64,000 nucleotides of DNA from Hermodice carunculata (taxonomy: Eukaryota > Annelida > Polychaeta > Eunicida > Amphinomidae), in NCBI GenBank assembly GCA_964020975.1, contig OZ026617.1, forward strand, positions 30,031,859 through 30,095,858. Reading direction: 5' to 3'. The notes under the pieces were generated by a model. The model was given only the letters and a program-made list of their open reading frames with translations, did no database searches and was not told the origin of the DNA. Shown here one piece after another: positions 24,161 through 36,232 of this stretch (position 1 is its first letter; each line of letters starts with the position of its first letter). The position numbers were made by a program, and so were the translations under genes.

Positions 24161-24976
24161 TCGAAACATGTTGAGTAGTTACCCGCTGAAGACCCTTTAA
24201 TTCATTTGGGCTGATACAGCCTATGTCAAAATTTTACAGAGGAACGTGTGCAATATGGACAATAGTAATTCCATATGTATATAGGTTAGACAGGGACAGG
24301 TTTGCTTATGGAGAGTAAAGAGTTCGGACTGCGGAATAGGGTATTGACTACTAGGAAGTGGTTCTGGGCAAAAAAGACACAAATACAATTGCAGGATAAG
24401 AAAGAGCTGGATGAAGATAACACAGTTCTAAAGAGGCAGTATACCAAGAGCTACAGAATCAGTTGGCGAGTGGCTCATGTTTTCTAACATTTGGCATTGT
24501 GTCAACCTGTAAAAGTGAATTTAAAAGTATGGTTAACATTCACATCTGGTTTATGAAATATGTTAATAATAAAGTAAAATATTACAAGTAGCCGCTGATG
24601 CTAGCCAAATCCACCGCCCACAGTAATCATGGTGGTAAATACACATGATGTACATTGGTACATTATAGTTGGTAAAATGTGAAAGGTTTCAGTTGGTGGC
24701 AATATGGAAATAAATACAGACAGCCTTTAAATGCATTATGTGTCCCCACTTTAACAAGTAGCCACTGACCCCCCCCCCCCTCCTTATGAGGGTGAACCAG
24801 TGCAGAAGGGGTTTGTTTGCTATTCACATCTTCCTTAACATGTAGGACTTAAAATAAAGTTGGCTGAAATGAGAAAGAAACAATTTTACTTGAAAAGGAT
24901 CCTGGAGTTCTTGGTTATCTGCAAAAAAAAAAAAAAAAAAAAAAAAGAAAGAAATACAAAAGAAACACAAGAAAAC
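24161..24976. other. No gene recognised; homopolymers
   Basis: It contains a C10 run at about 24769 and an A20-plus run at about 24922-24945, followed by GAAAGAAATACAAAAG. The 61-codon frame at 24302-24487 shows no recognised domain. Confidence 0.5.
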
Positions 24977-25565
24977 TTTATGTATCTTGAGCTTGCTTAA
25001 TGAACTTTGTTTATTAATATATTAATGAAGGAAAGTAATTAGTCAAAAACATTTCTGCCTATGCACACCTCCTACCTCTGGTCTACCAACGCTGAAAATC
25101 TTAAAGGGTTACCACTTTAAGTAGCAAAGTTATGCTTCACGCAAAATTGTATTGTATCTTGAGCTTGCTTAATGAACTTTATTAATTAATTAATCAATGA
25201 AAGTAATTAGCCATGCAAAACAATGCCTATGCACACCTACTACCTAAGGTCTAGCAACCACAAAAAATTCAAAGGGATAGGATTAATACTTTAGAAGATA
25301 TGGCCCGGACAAAATTTGTATTGTAACTTGAGCTTGCTTAATGAACTTTGTTAATTTAATTAATTAATGCAAGTAATTAGCCACACAAAACAATGCCTAT
25401 GCACACCTACTACCTAAGGTCTACCCACCATAAAAAATTCGAAGAGGTAGCATTAACAATGTAGAAGATATGGGCCGGACAAAATTTGTTTCGGACGGAC
25501 GGACACACGGGCAGTGCCCATTACCATATCCCCTCCCCCATTTCGTGGGCGGGGGATAATAAAAT
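24977..25565 (+). repeat. Dispersed repeat: three ~180-bp tandem units plus GGACGGACGG tail
   Basis: The phrase TATCTTGAGCTTGCTTAATG (or TAACTTGAGC...) recurs at about 24979, 25154 and 25323. Each time it is followed by TTAATTAAT-like spacer, GTAATTAGCCA, AATGCCTATGCACACCTACT and GAAGATATGG. The last unit ends in GGACGGACGGACACACGGGC and CGTGGGCGGGGGATAATAAA. The GGACGGAC tail recalls ends of abundant non-autonomous repeats in molluscs and other marine invertebrates. Confidence 0.85.
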
Positions 25566-26628
25566 AATTGAAATTGACACCTTGATCTGACTTTTTCAGA
25601 AATATTATGACCAGGCTTTGCCCTTCCTGAACGCAACACTCTCTGGCTTATTCTAAGGTTCATTCGCCCTTTCATTTGGCAGCAGTGTCTCTAGTCAAGT
25701 GCAGAGTTCAAGGCTTCAACATCAAACTTAGCAGAGCAGGCTTCTGGCATTCCTCGGCCTGGGATCATGCCAGCAGAAGAAACAGAGAAGCATGGTGTAA
25801 AAAAAAAAAGAAAAGAATTTGAGAAAACTTTATACTCTGCTTGATTTTTTTTGGGGGGGGGGGGTTACTCCTCTATCCCACCCCCTCATTTCCTCAATGT
25901 GCCTGTTGCAGAGTTGTCTTTTGCCACAAGGGCAGTCCTGAGTCTTTTTGATCAATGCTTTGTTATCTCTGCACACTGACCATACTGGTATCAAATGTAA
26001 ATTTCTAAATTTACCTCTGATTACAAGGAAGGGTTATACCATTGAAAACAATAAGTACATATGTTGGCTATAATAAAGAGATGAGCAACGGGGTAACATT
26101 TCAAAGACAAAACACCCCTATGGTGGGATTGTATCAGATTATCTGGACCATATGAAGCGGCTGATTTCATGCATTCCTGAGTTCTAACTTTAACATACAT
26201 GTAGTTTAAGGGAATGTTGTTGGGAGTCTTTTGGCCTTGCAAGAACTGTTCTTAAGGTCATACTCCATCACATTGCATCCTGCATATCTTGGTTGTACAA
26301 GTATTTGCATCATCTTTTAAATAACTGAATGATCATCCTGATGTCTTCCATTAAATGTAGACTCTCAGACCATAATCTAAGTTTTGAAATGTATACAGAT
26401 TCACATTTTTATGTGTAATATCGTTCCCTTTCATTAAAAATTATTGGTAAGGTGTAATAGATCAACTGAAATCACTGTGGGTAGGCAATTGCTATATTCA
26501 GATGATTTCAACAAGAATGATTAAGGTCACATTGAAATTGAGAACCTTAAATGTAAGTTAATCAGACTAGAATGACCATTTTTTTCAGCTGATCCCTTTC
26601 TCTGCAGATTTTACCATATATTTTTCAG
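25566..26628. other. No gene recognised
   Basis: It holds an A-run at about 25798 and a G14-type run at 25850-25863. No domain or element ends were seen. Confidence 0.5.
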
Positions 26629-26911
26629 CAAGCTCCATCACCTAATGCACAAGTCCCCAGGCACTTGGAATGAATACCTGTCAGAACTCATGCCTTTGTT
26701 CTTCACCAGGGAGGAGTTAAAAACAAAACTCAGAAAGGAACCAAGTGCAAGGGAACATTTGATCCTACAATACATTTCCATCCAAATGCAGCATACTACA
26801 ACTTTTGAGATCACATTGCGCTTGCTAAGCATGCTTTTAAGGTTGATAAAACTAAATGTTAATACTGGTGGAGGAGCAAGTAGTCCCATACATGCAATAT
26901 GGGACTGTTGA
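26628..26911 (+). CDS. Possible host exon, unknown protein
   Basis: An open frame follows a pyrimidine-rich TATTTTTCAG acceptor-like site (ending about 26629). It encodes a charged helical stretch, LMHKSPGTWNEYLSELMPLF and FFTREELKTKLRKEP, ending at 26911. The pattern WxxYLSxLMPLFFTxEEL is loosely like the start of a BEN domain, but too short to call. No clear 5' splice site is seen before the stop. Low confidence that it is translated. Confidence 0.3.
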
Positions 26912-29550
26912 CATGAACTGGATATTAAAATACTGAGATGACCTTTTGCATAAAATGTGTGTATTAAGGATTATTATGGTAGAATAATGGACATGCATGT
27001 ACGAAAAACACGTAGCATCATAACTGCACTCTGTGTTGCTGAGAAGTAGATGACACAGTAAATATAATACACAAGTTATACAAGTAACAGAAATTGTGAC
27101 AGATAGTGACTGGTTCGGTGGTTTTAACAACGAAAGACCTTTTTATTGGACAGACTGCAAAAATATATTTCCTCTGATATTATTGAGGTCGCTTGCGAGC
27201 AGCCTCTTATCTGGCATGGGATGGGGTGCCCCTTACCACACCAACGCGTATTCAAGTGCCCAACTTCTCATCATTTTCCGCCTCCTCAAGCATATTTCTT
27301 TTGGCACAGCACGCACAAAATGAATGATAATATTTTGATGAAATCATCAAAATGTTGAGATCTTCAACAGAATTCCAAGTTTCTCCAAAAAATCAAAGAG
27401 TAAGGTCTTTCACTACGGCCCATTTGGACTGGAAAAGTACTTGCAGTGCCATGTCTCCACAGGCATAAATTAATACTAAATAAGCATCACCTGCCAAAAG
27501 CCTGTTCAAGCCAAGAAAGCAAAACTATCGTCCACGGCAAAACATTCTCTGCAATCCTGTAGGAAAAACGTTCTCAAAGTATAAGGTAAGTGCAAAATAC
27601 TTCCTCATAATCCAGTTATGAGTGGGTGAAAAATTAAACTGTGACATGTAAGACGTTCAAATACTGATAGTGACAGATTAATGCAGCAGCAAAGTGCAAC
27701 AATTTCGCCCAAGAAGGAAACACGTCAATTTCCAGAACTGTTAACGTAGTCCACACAAATTTGCATGATCTACCTTCTCTTATACCAACCAAATATATGT
27801 GCATACACTTTGCTCAGTGTCAAGAAAACTTTGACATAATTCTGACCATGTGTGGGCAAGTGCCAACATGGATTTGTTTGTAAACATTACCTATTCATAA
27901 TAATCAATGCATTTTATGCGTGAATATCAAGATGGCAGCCATCCATCGGCATTGCTCTATGGAACACAAATTGGCAGATTTTTCAGCTATTGACAGTTTT
28001 GTATTATTTTCCCCAGTATCATTACCTCTATTCTGTTTTACAAATGTGTATGTACCCAAACCCAATCCGCTGTATACAGCTTTATTAATGTGCTGTTTAA
28101 AATTTTCCCTGCATGCCATTCGGGTCAATGCAAACTCCTTGAGATGGCAATTAGATACGGCTTGCTCAAATTGAAAGCTGATGTCACCAGGGATGCCAAC
28201 GACAGCCTCGGTTTCAGTTTGTGGTTGAGCGATAATAAATGAGTACAGTACACACGAGTACAGTTGGCGTACAGTTTACAGTATTTTGTCAAATTTAGCA
28301 TATCAAATTCAGGAGACGAGACATTTGCTGTTCTACCATAAGTAACGCTGTTTACAAGTGCAAATTATTGCAAAATGCAGGCTATTCTGCAGCTAGGCTA
28401 CCTTTTAAGAGGTTTTCAGGGAGGAACTGTTCATCCTGTGTGTGTATTCATAACTCGCCAATTGCTGTTAGCAATGTCAGTAAATGATACTAAACCTGCT
28501 GTGCAAATAGGCCAGACATGAGGATACAAACATTTTCTTGATATTTAAACTTCAGATTCGAAATCTTTGTACAAAGAGGTGACAGAGAAAAAATGGAGAA
28601 AAAGTCTACGCTCTCAAGCAGATCTTACAGGGTTACAACATTGCAAAGAAAAACTGCCACTGTGACATCCAGTAATTCCACAGATGAAACAGGTTTGAAA
28701 AAATATCAAAATGAGTGTACCAATGGAAGTAACTATTAAACAGACAGTTTGTTGCATGTATTCCATCACAGGTGTCCAATGTTACAAATGTAAAAATTTC
28801 ATTAATAGGAAAATTAAACATACAGTTATCTTTCTACCCATTTGTCACATATCAAGCTACCAAGAGAAATCCTGTAAAAGTCCACCTGACATGGAATATT
28901 ATAAATATAAGCAAAATACATTGCATCATTTATTGGAAATAAAATGCTACTGAACTAACAAAAAAAATTGCACATTGCAGCTGAAATCATATTTGCAATT
29001 GGTTCCAAAATTTACAACTGTTTTTCACATTTTGAAAATGACTTTTGCATCAGGAATGTACTTTGTAACTTATTTACATGTGGCAATTTTCCCTCAGCAA
29101 ATTGTACTTTTACATTATCCTTTGTCATTAGTATTTTAGCTTAATAAATGAGTTTCTTCTTTTCTGTCTTTGTTGGCTTTCATATTTAATGCTATCTCAA
29201 CCTTTTCATATTGACTATCATGTGGCTTTCCTTCTTAATGGGTTTTACCAACAAATATAATATCGTCAAACAAATGCTGAATCACAATATCATATGAGTT
29301 GGTGAAATTTGTAAACAAAGAATCCCACAGGATGCTGGAAACCCTTGAGTTCTACATGTTTCAGGAGAAATTCCTAACTACCACGGCCGCTTAATTTTAG
29401 AAGACTTGTTTAAGCAGCTGTGCTTCAAATGCAAAATTCACATATTCATGTAAAGTGTTCTTATTCACTGAAAAACAGCTGACATTATATTTTTTGTAGG
29501 GTCTTTCACCATGCCTCATGGCACAAGAAATTTTGGTCCATGATGTTGCT
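26912..29550. other. No gene recognised (probable intron or intergenic)
   Basis: Long stretch of moderately AT-rich sequence with only short frames. If the pieces at 26.63 and 29.57 kb belong to one transcription unit, this would be its intron; that link is untested. Otherwise I see nothing here. Confidence 0.45.
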
Positions 29551-29574
29551 TAATTGGTTCTTTATTTTTCAGCC

Positions 29575-30060
29575 TATCTTTGTCTGCACTTCAAAGTTAA
29601 AAGAGATACTGTCTGGCAGTACATATCTCAAAAAGCCGCCGATTTTGCATGGAGTGAGAGAGTGCGGCCTACCAAAAGCAAGGGAAATATCAGCGATAAA
29701 GACAAAAGTGGAAGCTTAGATGCAGCTTCAGAACCTTCAACACCAAAGCAAGAAGCCAAGCACACTGTTGAAGGGACTGACAGTGTAAGACCTGTCAAAA
29801 ATAAAAAAAAACACAGCCAAAGTCTGCACCCACTGTTGATACCAGTGATGAGCAGACAGAAGGCAGTAGAGAGGATAGTGACATTGACATCCCACTTTCA
29901 AATGACAGTGGTGATGAGAATGAGGATGCAGGGCGATCCTCCCCTTTGTCCTGCGTCCCTCCCCAGTTCACCATGAAACACGACAAAGGAGGGAAGTCCC
30001 CAAAACCCATGTACAGTATACATGTGTCGGAGTACATGGCAGCTCAGAAAAAAAATGAAA
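29575..30060 (+). CDS. Acidic, low-complexity protein exon with one frame change
   Basis: After a TTATTTTTCAG-type acceptor (ending 29573) an open frame runs YLCLHFKVKRDTVWQYISQK and then a Lys/Ser/Glu-rich linker (RPTKSKGNISDKDKSG). At an A9 run near 29804-29812 the coding-like character moves to the next frame. That frame continues KSAPTVDTSDEQTEGSREDS, DIDIPLSNDSGDENEDAG and MYSIHVSEYMAAQKKNERG to about 30060. Such a change at a homopolymer can be an assembly error, a polymorphism or a true pseudogene mutation. I do not recognise the family; the linker suggests a nuclear regulatory protein. Nothing downstream identifies further exons. Confidence 0.45.
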
Positions 30061-30985
30061 GGGGATTACAATGGAAATTCATATTTTTGACTTGTTCCAC
30101 AAAACTATCAATCCAATTAGCTTGAAACTTGGGTGTGGATGGACCTTGGGTGGGTCTCTACTAGGTTTCTTTAAATAGTTAAGGTCCAGTAAACTTTGGA
30201 TTTGTAATGAATTTTGTTGTTGATTTTTTTGTGAAATGTTAAAATTATGCTTCTCGGAAACTGCCCAGCCATCCCACTTTCTTCATATCCTTCTGCCCAA
30301 GCTACCAAATTCCTCGAAAAAGTTTATTTTTTGTTATTATACTTTATTAATTAATGAATTTATACTTTATTAATTAATGAATTTATACTTTATCAATTAA
30401 TGAATTTATACTTTATTAATTAATGAATTTATTTAACACAGCATGAATGCATGTGGTGCTTGCCAAGACTTATTGATAAGTGTGCCATCTACTGTCACTT
30501 TAAGGAATCACTGAAAATGTCATTATGCTTCATTTAAGCTCTGATGTGAATGTGAGGAGATAGATCCACACTGTTGGAGCTTCTTCAGGATCATACATTG
30601 GAAAGGATTAAGTAAAAATATGTTCAATGAACACACAGTATGGAGTACTGTGTAAGTAAAACAAAATTAGGTAGGTAGATTACCCTATTATCGCTTATCG
30701 CGATCTTTATTCTTTGTTGAGTGTTGATTATAAAATTGCCTCTGTGTTGTTTCACTTTGAGGTTGCAAGATTTTTTTTCTCTCGGCACAGTTGTTTTCAA
30801 GCGAAACTGTATCTTTTGATGTGGTAGAAGTACCTAATAACTTGCCTTTTCCAAAGAATTACTGAAAATCTAATTTTGAAATTAACCCCCTTCCAAGGTT
30901 TTCTCAGAATCCTGGAAAGTTTTTTTTTTCTGTAAACAACCCCAAAAGTGAAGGTCATGAAAAGATAGGACACCTCCACAGACAG
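30061..30985. other. No gene recognised; 24-bp tandem repeat inside
   Basis: Apart from the 24-bp repeat at 30338-30431, annotated separately, and a 99-bp AT-rich stretch, no feature is visible. Confidence 0.5.
30338..30431. repeat. 24-bp tandem repeat, ~4 copies
   Basis: The unit TATACTTTATTAATTAATGA plus ATTT is repeated about four times with a single C variant in the third copy. Confidence 0.92.
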
Positions 30986-30989
30986 TTAA

Positions 30990-32045
30990 ACAAATAAGGG
31001 CACTTATTGGCATGGCAGGTTGTTATCATAAGTACATTAACAACCTCAGTGAGATTGCCGGGCAACTGATAAAATTGACAAGAAAAAATACCAGGTTTAA
31101 CTGGGGAGAAGCAGAACAAAATGCTTTTGAGGTTTTGAAAGAAAAACTGACAAAAGCTCCCTTCTTAGCCTATCCTGATGTTAACATGCCTTACTGGTTA
31201 TACACTGAGTCATTGTTGTATTCAGTGGGGGCCATATTGACCTAGTTATTTTCCGAAGGTGAACATGTGATTCAGTATGTGTCACACCCGTTAAGTGCAA
31301 GTCAGCAGTTACAACTATTGAAAGACAGGCCCATGCAATCATATGTGCCATGGAAAAGTTAAGGCATTATTTAAATGGTTCAAAGGGCAGATATGATCTC
31401 TCACCTGAGGGTGCCAGAATATGATAAGTCTTCTGACAACATAAATATCATTGATACTGATAGCCCACAAAATGTTGACACAGAAAATCAGGAAGGGGGT
31501 AACAATACTCCTTCAGAAGTACTTGACACTCTGTTGGCTTTACCACCAAAACTGGGCATGCAAGAATTACAAGGTCAAGATAATGTATTGGCACAAATAA
31601 TAGCTAGTCTAGGGCAGGGGACCACAAGTACATATTCCAATGAATATGTTATGGATGAAGGTCTGCTTTATCACATTGCAGCACTTGTCCAACTTGACCC
31701 AGAAACTAGACTACAACTTGTGATTCCAATGCATTTAGTACCAGCAGTCTTACACGTTTATCATGATAAAAATGGCCACATGGGTATTGACCTCAGTTAC
31801 AACAGTATTAGAACATGGTATTATTGGCAAAACATGTACCCAGATGTAGGCAACTATGTAGGCTCATGTATAGCTTGTTATTCATGTAAGCTGAAGAAAC
31901 AGAGTTGCTATACAGGACATGCCAATGCTAGAGTTTCCTTTCAAAATTGTAGGAATAGACACATCTGGCCCTTTTGTTGAAAGTTTTTCTGGCAACAATT
32001 ATGTCATAACATTAGTTGATCATTTCTCAGGATGGATCTAAGCCA
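30990..32045 (+). mobile_element. Ty3/Gypsy pol remnant (RNase H to integrase), fossil
   Basis: At 31010-31245 the text reads as the reverse transcriptase/RNase H junction of Ty3/Gypsy elements: YHKYINNLSEIAGQLIKLTR, FNWGEAEQNAFEVLKEKL, PFLAYPDVNMPYWLYTE. At 31660-31920 it reads as the integrase zinc-binding domain: HVYHDKNGHMGIDLSYNSIR, then CIACYSC, the HHCC pattern. The start of the integrase core (GIDTSGPFVESF, VDHFSGW) follows to about 32045. Parts between are degraded and the element is broken in several places. No LTRs were found around it, so it is an old truncated copy, unrelated in age to the young LTR element at 16-20 kb. Confidence 0.88.
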
Positions 32046-32790
32046 CATGATGACTGGCTCATTATTGAGATGCTGATCTACATAACTGAACCTATGAACT
32101 GGCCTATTCTACTCCTCTTGCTGCGATTCACTTGAGGGCACGCACAAGATTACTGTGGTAACAAATCAGCGTCTTAACTATATAAACATAGAAACAATAT
32201 GGTACTCACCACTGTGTGCCTAACTTCATGAGTAACAATATGTACGTCCATGCAGTATTGAATAAGTAAAAGAACTCTGAAATTTCCACTGGCTGACAAT
32301 TATGGCAAGGAATGGCATCCATTTTCAAGATACATCAAGGTTGTGTTATCTAACTGTCTACAAAACGCTTGTTGTAGACTCTCGTGTCATACTTGGAGTA
32401 CAGTCTGGTGTAATAAATGATACACGTGACTGCATACTCATGATCAGCCTCAAGTTGAAAAATATCGAGATAACCTTATAGAGTAACCCCCGTCTCCTGT
32501 TCCTGCTTCCAGCCGATGCATGCCTTATCTATTGTGGACATAATGATTTGTGTACTGTGTGTGAAGTATTTCCTTGACCCGGTGATCATACTGGGCCAAT
32601 GGCAAGTTTGTGCTATGAGGAACTATTTTACAATGGACACAGCTGTATTGCTTCATTTATTATCTTAGATATCCTAATGATTGCTTTAATATTATGAACC
32701 TTGCCGTTATATTTTGCATATTATGGTAACAAAGGACAGCATAAATATTATCTATGGTGTAATAGGAAACCTCTGGACCACTGTAGCTGA
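32046..32790. other. No gene recognised
   Basis: No domain, repeat or exon identified between the Gypsy remnant and the gag leader. Confidence 0.5.
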
Positions 32791-34210
32791 TTCCCTGTCA
32801 TTTTGGCTTGTCAGCCAGGTTTTTCAACCGAAAAAAGTTTTTGGCTGGCCTGTGGATCTGCATGGTAGCCCCTCCAGGGGCCGGCATCTCATGGAATGCC
32901 GCGCATGCGCACCAGTTTTTTCCCTGGCTCGCATCTGGACTAGTTCTAGATTCCTACAGGGGCTACTCTGCGAGTTTGTACTAGTGAGTTCTGAACAATA
33001 GTTCATCTGACACATGCCTACGGACCTGTGAGTAGTGTTCAGGGTTACAAAGAATCCGCTCAAGGAAGCGTTGAAACTTTGTAAACCTGTTTTTTGCAAC
33101 TTTCTCTTGAGCGTCATTCGACTGTGACCACCATCCAAGATGGGGGATGATCCAGATCGGCAACGCAAACAACAGGAAAGAAGCAAGTTCCTGATCGAAC
33201 AGTTGCGCCGGAGTAACCGTGAGGCTTCTCCGGCTGAATCTGTGCCTTCTTTGCCTGCGATCCCAACCCAGCCCCGTCCCAGCTCGAATCCTGGACAGAA
33301 ACAGGATGTGAGCGGGCACTTTATGGGCAATTGGGACTCACATTCCCATTATAGAACGTGTAGAATGGCTCTCAATGGTCATGAATGCACCAGGCGAACG
33401 CCATGTGACCACTGCCGGAGCTGGACGGCAGATAAATGGGACCTGTTCGATTTTCAGGAGACCCAGCGCCGTCGTAGGTCCGGGACTAAAAAGAAAGCTG
33501 CGGCTGCACGGGTGACTCCTCCGGCTTCGACCGGTAGATCCCCGCACTCACCGGAGCATGCTGCCGGTCACCGGTATCACACCGGTCACCGTGAACATTC
33601 TTCCCAACGGGAGCAAGCCGGTAAACACCGGCACACTCCCCGGAAGGATACAGGGCATACACCCCATAGGGATGGTAGTGGTAGCTCACGGAAACGTAAG
33701 CACCAGGGCTCCCCACGGGAATCCCCGGCAAAAGCTCCGGCCAAAGCTCCGGCTTTGGATCCAAATGTTAGTGCCATGCTGGAGGCACAAGCATCCGCAG
33801 TTCCAGCACAGCCCGCGGATGCTCATCTGGTGGACTTTCAGTCCGGCAAAGTTACACCGGTACTTACCGGTGAACCGGCCCAGACACAAGTCCCACCGGA
33901 GGAGTCCCGGGTTACCGGTACGTCCCCGGTTCGGTCTCAAGCTGAGGCATCCTTACCGGTGACAGGGGAGGAGCAGGCACCGCCGGTGCCTCCATCTGCC
34001 TCTCCGGTAGAACCAGAGGCTGCATGGCGTCCTTTGTTGGGAAGTGCCCAGGAAACGGAGGCTACAGCTGTAGCACCCGGTCCCGGTCCGGTAAACACTG
34101 GTCAAACTACCGGTGTTCCGGACACCGGTCCGGTAAATGTGGGTCAGGCCGCCAGCATTCCGGCCGGAGTTTCCGGTGTAGCCATCGTTGCCGATGTGCA
34201 CTTAAACTAG
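32791..34210 (+). mobile_element. DIRS-like gag element, copy 2 (divergent, long gag frame)
   Basis: A leader (AGCCAGGTTTTTCAACCGAA, GTTTTTGGCTGGCCTGTGG, GCGCATGCGCACCAGTTT) resembles those of the copies at 8.7 and 39.2 kb. The gag-like frame starts MGDDPDRQRKQQERSK at about 33140 and stays open for 356 codons. It contains QKQDVSGHFMGNWDSHSHYR, a Cys array (CRM...C...CDHCRSW), and then a long Pro/Gly/Thr/Val-rich tail densely packed with CCGGT codon pairs. Only leader and gag are present; no polymerase or recombinase follows, so it is truncated as an element. The family assignment is inferred, as for copy 1. Confidence 0.68.
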
Positions 34211-34545
34211 CCTAAAGTTTAAAGTAAGGATGGAGCGAGTGTAACAGAGTTCATAGAAATACCTATCTGTATGGAAGAGATTATAGGTACAAGTAGGTTT
34301 TAATGTGTTGAGATACACCACATCCATTTAAGTTTGTTAAACAATCATTCATATTCTATTTATTCAGTTTCATGACTAAATCTAGAATTTTATAGAAGTG
34401 AAATATATGGGAGGTGTACATGGTGTACGCTATGATAAGTTATACATGACAGTTTGCATGCTAGATAAGCACCATAACTTAATCTGAGTTATTTTCATTA
34501 ACCAACTTTGTTTTTCAACAATTACGTTGTCCATCCAGACATTAA

Positions 34546-34777
34546 CCCTTAAAGTGTTGATTTAAGATTGAGTCAACAGCTTTCCCTCGGGACACTTTGC
34601 GTGCAATGCGTGCACAGTGTCCCGACGAAAGCTGTTGACTAAGACTACTGTTTGTGTCAGACAAGGCTTGCTGGTATTTGAATGAAAGGTATCTTCATAA
34701 GTAATTTGACTCTTTAAACCATTATCTGTTTAACGGTATTGAGAAAGCAGCTATAGCAGTGACTAGCACTTTAAGAG
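34546..34777. mobile_element. piggyBac-like MITE (232 bp) flanked by TTAA
   Basis: The left end CCCTTAAAGTGTTGA is mirrored at the right by TAGCACTTTAAGAG (with mismatches), and both ends are bounded by TTAA (34542-34545 and 34778-34781), the target duplication of piggyBac elements. Inside the left half, at 34572-34640, lies a hairpin with arms of about 34 bases (AGTCAACAGCTTTCCCTCGG and CCGACGAAAGCTGTTGACT). There is no coding sequence. Confidence 0.7.
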
Positions 34778-34781
34778 TTAA

Positions 34782-35520
34782 GATATGTAAGAAACAGATT
34801 TTAAAAGGAGTGGATACAATGCAATTTACTTACTTGAACAGAGACTTTGCACATACAAATGTCTTAACAGTTTATAACGATAATTGTTTGAGTCTGTCAC
34901 TCTTAGGTACACTTCTAGATCTGTTAATCACTATTTGATACACTATTGGGTTTTGTTTGAATGTCTTGACTTGACTTTATACTTCTTGCTTTGGCAGTGA
35001 ATACTGTTTGCAACATAAGTTTACTTATGGGAACCAGATTTTAATTTGCAGATACATAAAACTGGAAACTGGCTCATGGACTAACATGACAAGGATAAAT
35101 CAACCAAAGTTCAACAAGCCATGAGGGATAAAAGACACATTAAAGAAGAGAAGATGAGAAAAGAAAAAAAGAAAGGCAGGAGCGACTTCTCCTATGAAGG
35201 GAAAAGATAATGGCAAAGATGACAGCGAGAGAGAGAGAATCAAACAGTGGTTTCAGTTAGCTTATCAGCATGGTGGCCTTTTGATCAAAGAGTGATATAT
35301 ACTGGAAAAAGTTCACTGGTGGCCTTTTGGTGACAGAGCAATAAACACTGGAAAATGTAGTGAACTTATCAAAGACAAAGCCAAAGTATGTCCTGAAATC
35401 AGAAGTCAACATTCACACAATGGTATTGAAATGTAATGTGCCACAAGAAAACAGGCTGGCACTCTCAAAAGCAGCAGTGTAAGAGCTTCAGGTTTATCTG
35501 CTTGTATTGTTGTCGCTGTT
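34782..35520. other. No gene recognised; ~65-bp tandem duplication
   Basis: The phrase GTGGCCTTTTG...CACTGGAAAA is tandemly duplicated at about 35271-35357. A purine-rich stretch (AAAAGAAAAAAAGAAAGGCA) lies near 35160. No domain was seen. Confidence 0.5.
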
Positions 35521-35976
35521 GTGCCTCATCTCGAAATCTTGCCCAGACTCGAGATCTCGAAATCATCTGACCCATCTCGAGATGAGGAAACGCGATGTTC
35601 CGCGAAGCTTACACCGCGAAGAAAGTTCAGTTTTAACTTGAACAGCCACATGGACTGCAAGGCAAGTTTCACAGCCCGGGCCTTGGCCAAATTCGGCAAA
35701 AAGCCTATGACGCCAGCGATCATAAAGAGTACATATGAGCTGATTGTAAAACATCTGACTGGGCTAAAAGAGGAAGTGTTGGAGTACTTTGGCAACAACC
35801 AAGCACAACTTGCCCATTTTGCGCATACGGTAGGAGAGAGCCCTGTTTTCGATCCAAAACCAACGGTCCCCCTCTATTATGTAATAGGTTTAAGCATTAA
35901 TATGTTAGTCATTAATATAGCAGTTTGGTCTGTTTTGGCTGCATCTGCACATGAACTTCTATCAAATAACAATTGA
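35521..35976 (+). CDS. Unknown ORF, 151 aa, with C-terminal hydrophobic segment
   Basis: Open for about 150 codons. The N-terminal part overlaps TCTCGAGATCTCGAAATCAT-type palindromic words and is unlikely to be real protein. The middle (ASFTARALAKFGKKPMTPA, IKSTYELIVKHLTGLKEEV, EYFGNNQAQLAHFAH) looks like an amphipathic helical domain, and the end (YYVIGLSINMLVINIAVWSV) is a possible membrane segment. No family is recognised and there are no neighbours to give context. It might be a single exon or a chance frame. Confidence 0.3.
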   Translation: MPHLEILPRLEISKSSDPSRDEETRCSAKLTPRRKFSFNLNSHMDCKASFTARALAKFGKKPMTPAIIKSTYELIVKHLTGLKEEVLEYFGNNQAQLAHFAHTVGESPVFDPKPTVPLYYVIGLSINMLVINIAVWSVLAASAHELLSNNN

Positions 35977-36086
35977 AAGACTGGGCAATCCTAATAAGAG
36001 CATATTAGGTAAGCAAGCTAGGCCTGAAGCATTGCATCCTTTCCATGGCTCTTATTGTCATCAAATAACTGTACCTAAATATATAC

Positions 36087-36232
36087 ACAAGATTCCCACA
36101 CTCCAAAATCTGATTATCCATATGCACTGACTTCGCATGGTTGATTTACCATGTCCAAAGAACGAGGTAAATCTGCCCTGTGAAGTCAGTGCACATGGAT
36201 AACTATATAATTTTGGAGTCGGGGAATCTTGT
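36087..36232. repeat. Foldback element, ~65-bp arms
   Basis: ACAAGATTCCCACACTCCAA at the left is mirrored by TTGGAGTCGGGGAATCTTGT at the right. The pairing continues through TTATCCATATGCACTGACTTC / GAAGTCAGTGCACATGGATAA and GGTTGATTTACC / GGTAAATCTGCCC, leaving a loop of about 20 bases. The whole 146 bp can form one hairpin. It is probably a short foldback MITE. Confidence 0.88.

Noticed and set aside
32824-33330. Minus-strand frames opposite the gag copies (also 33338-34201, 39866-40504)
   Set aside because: Shadows of GC-rich plus-strand gag sequence; no domain in the translations.
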